Origin: Burkholderiaceae bacterium
Lineage (GTDB): Bacteria; Pseudomonadota; Gammaproteobacteria; Burkholderiales; Burkholderiaceae_C
Assembly: GCA_023262645.1 (NCBI GenBank)
Contig: JALRAA010000104.1
Coordinates: forward strand, 1-6,026
Length of the DNA stretch: 6,026 bases
Reading direction: 5' to 3'
In this document: positions 1-3,804 of the stretch, in pieces
Layout of the letters: every line of letters begins with the position of its first letter
Position numbering within the stretch: position 1 is the stretch's first letter
Translations under genes and position numbers: made by a program
The notes under the pieces: generated by a model
What the model saw: only the letters and a program-made list of their open reading frames with translations
Database searches by the model: none
Told to the model about the DNA's origin: nothing

Positions 1-172
1 AATTGCTGAGTATGTCGATCGCTTGCCAAGCGGCTTTGTAGCTGACGCCCGCTCGGCGGGCGGCTTCAGAAATAGAACCCGCGTCCTGCAATCGTCGCAA
101 GATGTCCATGCGCTTGTCTGTTTTGGTGTGACTCAGGGCTTTCCCTAGGTCGCGAAAATATTTGGTGGCCAT
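1..172 (-). CDS. modE: ModE-type molybdate-responsive transcriptional regulator, N-terminal part (runs off the left edge)
   Basis: This is the first 57 codons of a gene read leftwards from an ATG at 172-170; the rest lies outside the window. Translation gives a winged helix-turn-helix start whose core, GSISEAARRAGVSYKAAW (residues 32-49), closely matches my memory of the E. coli ModE DNA-binding helix (GSISQGAKDAGISYKSAW). In this family the N-terminal HTH dimer binds palindromic operators, and C-terminal Mop/TOBE domains bind molybdate or tungstate, usually repressing uptake genes and activating some molybdoenzyme genes. The C-terminal domains cannot be seen, so a HTH-only ModE or a LysR-like relative is not excluded. 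No good Shine-Dalgarno precedes the ATG (A-rich tract instead). The gene is divergent from the porin and sits next to modA, which supports the assignment. It probably autoregulates through the repeats at 198-236. Confidence 0.85.
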   Translation of the reverse strand, partial: MATKYFRDLGKALSHTKTDKRMDILRRLQDAGSISEAARRAGVSYKAAWQAIDILSN

Positions 173-197
173 TTTTTTGAAATTGCTGTGATAAATT

Positions 198-236
198 CGC
201 TATTCCAAAAAAGAATAGCAAAATGTGGCGCTATTC
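198..236. promoter_or_regulatory. Candidate ModE operator: three related half-sites in the modE/porin divergent region
   Basis: GCTATTC at 199-205 and GAATAGC at 213-219 form a perfect 7-bp inverted repeat with a 7-nt spacer. A third copy, CGCTATTC at 229-236, repeats 198-205 exactly, 31 bp away, about three helical turns, and forms a second inverted pair with 213-219. The CGNTAT-like half and dyad layout resemble E. coli-type ModE boxes as I recall them, but the inner bases (TTC/GAA) differ, so assignment to ModE rests on position between modE and the porin. The dyad lies 26 bp upstream of the modE ATG and the third half-site ends 30 bp before the porin start, so binding could control both genes. 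No convincing sigma-70 promoter could be picked out for either gene. Confidence 0.55.
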
Positions 237-252
237 TGCATTTGAAATTGAT

Positions 253-258
253 GAAAGG
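253..258 (+). promoter_or_regulatory. Shine-Dalgarno site of the porin gene
   Basis: GAAAGG lies 8 nt before the GTG at 267. An in-frame TGA at 252-254 rules out any earlier start, so this site supports the GTG as the real initiation codon. Confidence 0.6.
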
Positions 259-266
259 TCAAAATC

Positions 267-1847
267 GTGTTCCATTTCTCAAAGTGTAGCGGTTATTTTT
301 CTGTCAAATTTTTCCTGACAGGAATAGCGCTGGTAGCCAGTGGTTTGACAAATGCAGCAGACGAGGCTGAAATTCAAAAAGCCATTGACTATGTGAAAAA
401 GCACGAAAAAGACGGGAGTGTCAAACCCAATGGGTATGGGCTGATATCCGCAGACGGGGAAAGCTCTGTCAATTTCTTAGGCGTTGTTCATTTCGATGCC
501 AGAAATATCTCCAATGGACTGGCCGATTCGCAAGACAAAGACTCCGCCTCTGGCGCTGATAACTTTGAAGTCAGAAGAGCCAGGATCGGTATCAACGGAA
601 CGCTTTTTAAAAACATTGACTACGAAATCATCACCAATTTGGTGGGTTCCAGTACAAACACGGTGTTGAGGGCTTATGTCAATTACAACTACAACCCTGC
701 GGCAAACATTCGAGTTGGAAGATTCAAACAGCCTTTTTCTTTGGAAGAATTGACCACGGTGCAGGGCATTGATTTCATGGAGCGTTCATACGGCAACCAA
801 ATGGTGGCGAGCAATCGAAACGGTGTCATGGTGTTCGGTTCACCCACCAAAGGCCTGACCTACGCGGTTTCTGTGTACCAAGATGGATTCAACGAGTTGT
901 CCAACACCAACCAAGTGGGCACTTTGGGAATCGGGCGTGTGACTGCCAACTTGGCAGAGTTGCAGGGTGGCATCAGCGACACGGTGATTCACTTGGGGGC
1001 GGCGGTGGATAAAGGGAAATATGAGGTTACACCTACCACTTCAACGGACACAGGATCTGTCACCGATTCAACCAGAAAGTACACCCGTGCCACCGTACTA
1101 AGTTTTCGAACCGAAAACAGGGGATTGGCAAATGCTTATCGTGCCCAAGTTGCTGGCGATGTTTTGTCGAGCAATCCTGGATATGGAATTGCAGCCAATA
1201 GCAACGCAGATATTTCTAAAAATTTAAAAGGCTTGGAGCTAGCATTAGCAACTGGTGCGTTTAAATTTCAAAGCGAATATTTCGATAATACATATGGGGT
1301 AAAGGGGTCGAGTTGCGTTTACACCTTAAGCGGAAGTTCAACTGTTGCGTCAAATTGCACGAATCCACAATTTGACTTGAAAGCCAGCGCTGCTTACTAC
1401 GAAGTCATCTACAACCTAACAGGTGAAAGTTGGGCAAATTCATACAAATCTGGAGCTTTCACAACCATCAAACCCAAAGCCAATTTCTCAATAGGTTCCA
1501 ATGGAGGCTGGGGAGCATGGCAATTAGGTTTGAGGTATTCGAGTTATGAAGTGAGCGAGCCCAGCTATTTTGCATACAGCAGTACTTCCAGTGGTGTTTC
1601 AACCAGAAAAAATATTTCTGGATCGACAGACACCAATGGCTTCAGCCGTGGCGAAAACTCTACCAAAGCCAGTACATGGACATTGGGGGTAAATTGGATT
1701 TTGAATCCTAATTCAAGATGGATATTGAATTACGCTGATACGAAATTTGGCACAGCTGTGACTTATTTGTCAACCAGTTCTCCGACATCATTAGGAACCA
1801 CCAGTCGAGAACAAGTCATGTCCGTCAGAACACAATTGAATTTTTGA
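267..1847 (+). CDS. OprO/OprP-family outer-membrane porin (oxyanion-type), candidate molybdate porin
   Basis: A 526-residue precursor starting at GTG. Residues 1-30 look like a signal peptide with a hydrophobic core (FFLTGIALVASGL) and probable cleavage after TNA30. A short charged helix follows (about 31-50). The barrel carries OprO/P hallmarks: FEVRRARIGINGTLFKNIDYE (about 100-120), RAYVNYNY and IRVGRFKQPFSLEELT (about 135-163) followed by FMERSY (170-175), LTGE (384-387), GGWGAWQLGLRYS (413-425), WTLGVNWILNPNSRWILNYA (471-490), and a terminal Phe typical of BAM-recognised barrels. Characterised relatives are trimeric anion channels selective for phosphate or polyphosphate. Here the neighbours are modE and modA, not pho genes, so molybdate or tungstate is the inferred substrate; this is not shown by the sequence. 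It is longer than the roughly 400-450 residues common in the family, with Ser/Thr-rich loops (about 255-270, 345-365, 435-465). Its GC is visibly lower than that of the fds genes. Family assignment is firm, substrate is not. Confidence 0.9.
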   Translation: MFHFSKCSGYFSVKFFLTGIALVASGLTNAADEAEIQKAIDYVKKHEKDGSVKPNGYGLISADGESSVNFLGVVHFDARNISNGLADSQDKDSASGADNFEVRRARIGINGTLFKNIDYEIITNLVGSSTNTVLRAYVNYNYNPAANIRVGRFKQPFSLEELTTVQGIDFMERSYGNQMVASNRNGVMVFGSPTKGLTYAVSVYQDGFNELSNTNQVGTLGIGRVTANLAELQGGISDTVIHLGAAVDKGKYEVTPTTSTDTGSVTDSTRKYTRATVLSFRTENRGLANAYRAQVAGDVLSSNPGYGIAANSNADISKNLKGLELALATGAFKFQSEYFDNTYGVKGSSCVYTLSGSSTVASNCTNPQFDLKASAAYYEVIYNLTGESWANSYKSGAFTTIKPKANFSIGSNGGWGAWQLGLRYSSYEVSEPSYFAYSSTSSGVSTRKNISGSTDTNGFSRGENSTKASTWTLGVNWILNPNSRWILNYADTKFGTAVTYLSTSSPTSLGTTSREQVMSVRTQLNF

Positions 1848-1889
1848 TCTAGTGAAATAACAAAAATCTTTGGATAAGCAACCCCATTC

Positions 1890-1926
1890 GCAATGCACCA
1901 ACGGTCCATAGCCGCCATGGCATTGC
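1890..1926 (+). repeat. Imperfectly placed inverted repeat in the modA leader
   Basis: GCAATGC (1890-1896) and GCATTGC (1920-1926) are exact reverse complements separated by 23 nt, ending 8 nt before the modA Shine-Dalgarno. As an RNA stem it would be short with a large loop. It could be a leader structure or chance. There is no U-tract after it, so it is not an intrinsic terminator. The rest of the 99-bp porin-modA gap shows no recognisable gene or terminator, so co-transcription of porin and modA is plausible. Confidence 0.25.
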
Positions 1927-1934
1927 AATTTCAT

Positions 1935-1940
1935 AAGGAG
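1935..1940 (+). promoter_or_regulatory. Strong Shine-Dalgarno that fixes the modA start
   Basis: AAGGAG stands 6 nt before the ATG at 1947. This favours 1947 over an in-frame ATG at 1893, which would place 18 non-signal-like residues in front of a clean signal peptide. Confidence 0.85.
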
Positions 1941-1946
1941 AATTTC

Positions 1947-2693
1947 ATGCTTCTATATAAAAAATTTGTGCTGGCGTGCTGGCTGCTCATGGTGCCGTCG
2001 GTATGGGCTGCTGACCTCACGGTTTCTGCAGCCGCCAGTTTGACACAAGCCTTTCAAGAGATAGGCAAGCAGTTTGAAGCGCAAAACGCAGGTGTCAAAC
2101 TTAGATTCAATTTCGCTGCCTCAGGCGCTTTGTTGCAACAAATCATCAACGGCGCGCCAGTGGATGTTTTTGCGAGCGCGGACACCGATACCATGGAAAA
2201 AGCCATCGCCAAAGCTGTCGTGAACCGAGCAGACAGCCAAATTTTCACGACCAACAAATTGGTGGTGATCACCTCTGTCTCATCAGCTGTGGGTTTGAAA
2301 CAGTTGACTGATTTGAAAAGACCAGAGATCCAACGCATCGCCATGGGATTGGCTGCCAGTGTGCCTGCTGGCCACTATGCACAAGAGGCTTTGGAGAAGG
2401 CGGGTTTGTGGAACGATCTGAAAGACCGGGTGATCAGCACGCAAAATGTGCGGCAAGCGCTGGATTACGTTGTGCGCAATGAAGTAGATGCAGGTTTTGT
2501 GTATGCGAGTGACGCACTGCTCATGTCAGAAAAAGTCAGGGTGGCATTTCAAGTCAATACCCCCTCGCCCATTCAATATCCGATTGCCAAAGTAGCCGCT
2601 TCCAACCAAGCCGCGCAAGCCAACAAGTTCATTGCATTTGTTCAATCACCTGCCGCACAAGCCCTGTTGAAAAAATATGGATTCGGTGGCTAA
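1947..2693 (+). CDS. modA: Molybdate ABC transporter periplasmic substrate-binding protein ModA
   Basis: A 248-residue precursor. Residues 1-21 form a signal peptide (KK, hydrophobic core, VWA21 cleavage), so the product is periplasmic. The mature protein has the type II binding-protein pattern of ModA. By alignment from memory with E. coli ModA, the five oxyanion ligands have counterparts: S31 in AAASL, S59 in FAASG, A141 in VPAG, V168 in NVRQAL and Y186 in FVYASDA. Spacings 141-168-186 equal the E. coli spacings 125-152-170, which indicates tetrahedral molybdate/tungstate binding of the bacterial type. The conserved YGF near the end (244-246) is present. The start at 1947 follows a strong Shine-Dalgarno; a longer frame from 1893 is less likely. 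Unusually, no modB (permease) or modC (ATPase) follows: the next genes converge from the other strand. It lies 99 bp after the porin, probably in the same transcript. Confidence 0.95.
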   Translation: MLLYKKFVLACWLLMVPSVWAADLTVSAAASLTQAFQEIGKQFEAQNAGVKLRFNFAASGALLQQIINGAPVDVFASADTDTMEKAIAKAVVNRADSQIFTTNKLVVITSVSSAVGLKQLTDLKRPEIQRIAMGLAASVPAGHYAQEALEKAGLWNDLKDRVISTQNVRQALDYVVRNEVDAGFVYASDALLMSEKVRVAFQVNTPSPIQYPIAKVAASNQAAQANKFIAFVQSPAAQALLKKYGFGG

Positions 2694-2706
2694 GCAAACC
2701 GCGATA

Positions 2707-2778
2707 CCTGTTCAATGCAAACAATGCTTGAAAAAAAACAGCCAGCGACAACTCGACAACCAAGCCAGCATGAACAGG
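2707..2778. repeat. Wide inverted repeat with A8 tract in the convergent modA/fdsD gap
   Basis: CCTGTTCA (2707-2714) and TGAACAGG (2771-2778) are perfect 8-bp inverted arms with a 56-nt interval. The interval holds an A8 tract (2731-2738), which is U8 in the fdsD-direction transcript, and direct repeats (GACAAC twice, GCCAGC twice, CAATGC twice). The 87-bp gap (2694-2780) must end transcripts from both sides, yet no compact GC-rich hairpin sits directly before a U-run on either strand. The arms may serve as a weak bidirectional terminator or be chance. Confidence 0.3.
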
Positions 2779-2780
2779 CT

Positions 2781-3020
2781 TTAGTGCGCAGGTGTGGGCT
2801 CTAATTGCGCGCGGTGTTGTTGCAGTGCTTGGCTCACGAGCGCTGACAAATCGCCTGTTTCCCCCTGGTCTATGGCCTGAAACAATTTCAATCGCATGCG
2901 GGGTTCCCAAAATTTGCGAATATGGTTGGCAATGCCATCCATGGCTTCTTTTTGATCAGGGTAAGCCGAGAAAAATTGGCCAATTTGGTTGGCCATGTTG
3001 ACCAAATTATGGGTATCCAT
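2781..3020 (-). CDS. fdsD: NAD-dependent formate dehydrogenase delta subunit FdsD
   Basis: A 79-residue acidic/basic helical protein without signal peptide or membrane segment. Its sequence (MDTHNLVNMANQIGQFF..., then GIANHIRKFWEPRMRLKL at about 32-49) is the FdsD signature as I know it: an N-terminal LVxMANxIG and a central HxRKFWxPRMR. FdsD is the small cytoplasmic subunit or assembly factor encoded at the 3' end of fdsGBA-C-D operons; its exact role is not well defined. The ATG at 3020 is chosen over an earlier in-frame start at 3140 because family similarity begins there and GGAG (3034-3031) lies 10 nt upstream. The start overlaps the end of fdhD by 14 bp in another frame, implying translational coupling. 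It is the last gene of the cluster in this window and ends in TAA at 2783-2781. Confidence 0.9.
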   Translation of the reverse strand: MDTHNLVNMANQIGQFFSAYPDQKEAMDGIANHIRKFWEPRMRLKLFQAIDQGETGDLSALVSQALQQHRAQLEPTPAH

Positions 3021-3804
3021 GCGTTTGCATCTCCGGTTGGAGTGGGAAAGTGGTGTTAGAAAACCTCTCGGCACCGGCGTACGCGGTGAAGCTGTCACCA
3101 CGCACCAGACCTGCCAATGCGAGTTGATGGGCTTTGGCAATCTCCACTGCCAACCGCGTGGGGGCAGACACAGCGGTCAGTGCACCCGCGCCGGCTTTGA
3201 GGGTCTTTTGCACCATCTCAAAACTGGCTCGGCTGGTGATGCAAACAAAGCCGTTGTTTGTTGGCGTGCCAGCCTTTGACATGGCCCCCACGAGTTTGTC
3301 TAAAGCGTTGTGGCGCCCCACGTCTTCGCGAACCAGTTGTAGCTGGCCTTGTGTATCAGCCCATGCAGCGGCGTGGGTGGCTCCGGTTTGAAGTTTCAAA
3401 GGTTGTAAAGCCCGCAACCCTGCATGCGCACGCTGCATGGCGAACACATCCACGAACACGTGGGGAGCCTGCGGCAATTGGAGTTTGACCTGTGCCAGAC
3501 TGTCTGCGCCGCACAGCCCGCAGCCCGTGCGACCTGCCATTTGTCTTCTGCGTTCTTTCAAGCGTGTTTCACATTGCGCGGCAATGTCGATGTGAACTTC
3601 CAAACCCATGGCATGTTCAAGCACTTCCACACCATAAACCTGCTGGGCATGGTCCACCAAGCCTTCTGTCAATGCGAAACCCAACGCAAAATCTTCCAAA
3701 TGCAAAGGCGTGGCCATCATGACGGCATGGCTGATACCGTTGAACACCAACGCCACGGGCACTTCGTCTGCCAGTTGGGCGTCAGAGGCCAACGCCATGT
3801 TCAT
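3007..3804 (-). CDS. fdhD: Formate dehydrogenase accessory sulfurtransferase FdhD (FdsC)
   Basis: A 265-residue cytoplasmic protein. The family passes sulfur from a cysteine desulfurase to the bis-MGD molybdenum cofactor and is needed for active formate dehydrogenase; in fds operons it is called FdsC. Visible motifs are EVPVALVFNGISHAVMMATP (14-33), LEDFALGFALTEGL (36-49), the redox Cys pair in RTGCGLCG (C95, C98), REDVGRHNALDKLVG (159-173), SRASFEMVQK (191-200), and SAPTRLAVEIA (213-223) with RGDSF (235-239). All main family blocks are present. The start is taken at the ATG of an ATGA overlap with the fdsA stop, with GAGGTGG (3818-3812) 7 nt upstream; a second ATG two codons later is possible. 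The N-terminus ahead of the first motif is short for the family. A 17-residue tail after the last conserved block encodes the fdsD Shine-Dalgarno and start region. Confidence 0.95.
   Translation of the reverse strand: MNMALASDAQLADEVPVALVFNGISHAVMMATPLHLEDFALGFALTEGLVDHAQQVYGVEVLEHAMGLEVHIDIAAQCETRLKERRRQMAGRTGCGLCGADSLAQVKLQLPQAPHVFVDVFAMQRAHAGLRALQPLKLQTGATHAAAWADTQGQLQLVREDVGRHNALDKLVGAMSKAGTPTNNGFVCITSRASFEMVQKTLKAGAGALTAVSAPTRLAVEIAKAHQLALAGLVRGDSFTAYAGAERFSNTTFPLQPEMQTHGYP

Noticed and set aside
173..266. Moco riboswitch or other structured leader before the porin or modE
   Set aside because: The region is short and A/T-rich, and holds only the 7-bp half-site repeats, too little for a known riboswitch fold.
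1893..1946. Longer modA start at ATG 1893
   Set aside because: It would add 18 residues before a complete signal peptide and lacks a Shine-Dalgarno, whereas AAGGAG stands 6 nt before ATG 1947.
2054..2344. Minus-strand frame of 96 codons inside modA
   Set aside because: It is antisense to conserved ModA ligand-binding segments and has no supporting start signal.
2629..2910. Minus-strand frame across the end of fdsD and modA
   Set aside because: It overlaps the 3' ends of two well-supported genes and has no family resemblance.
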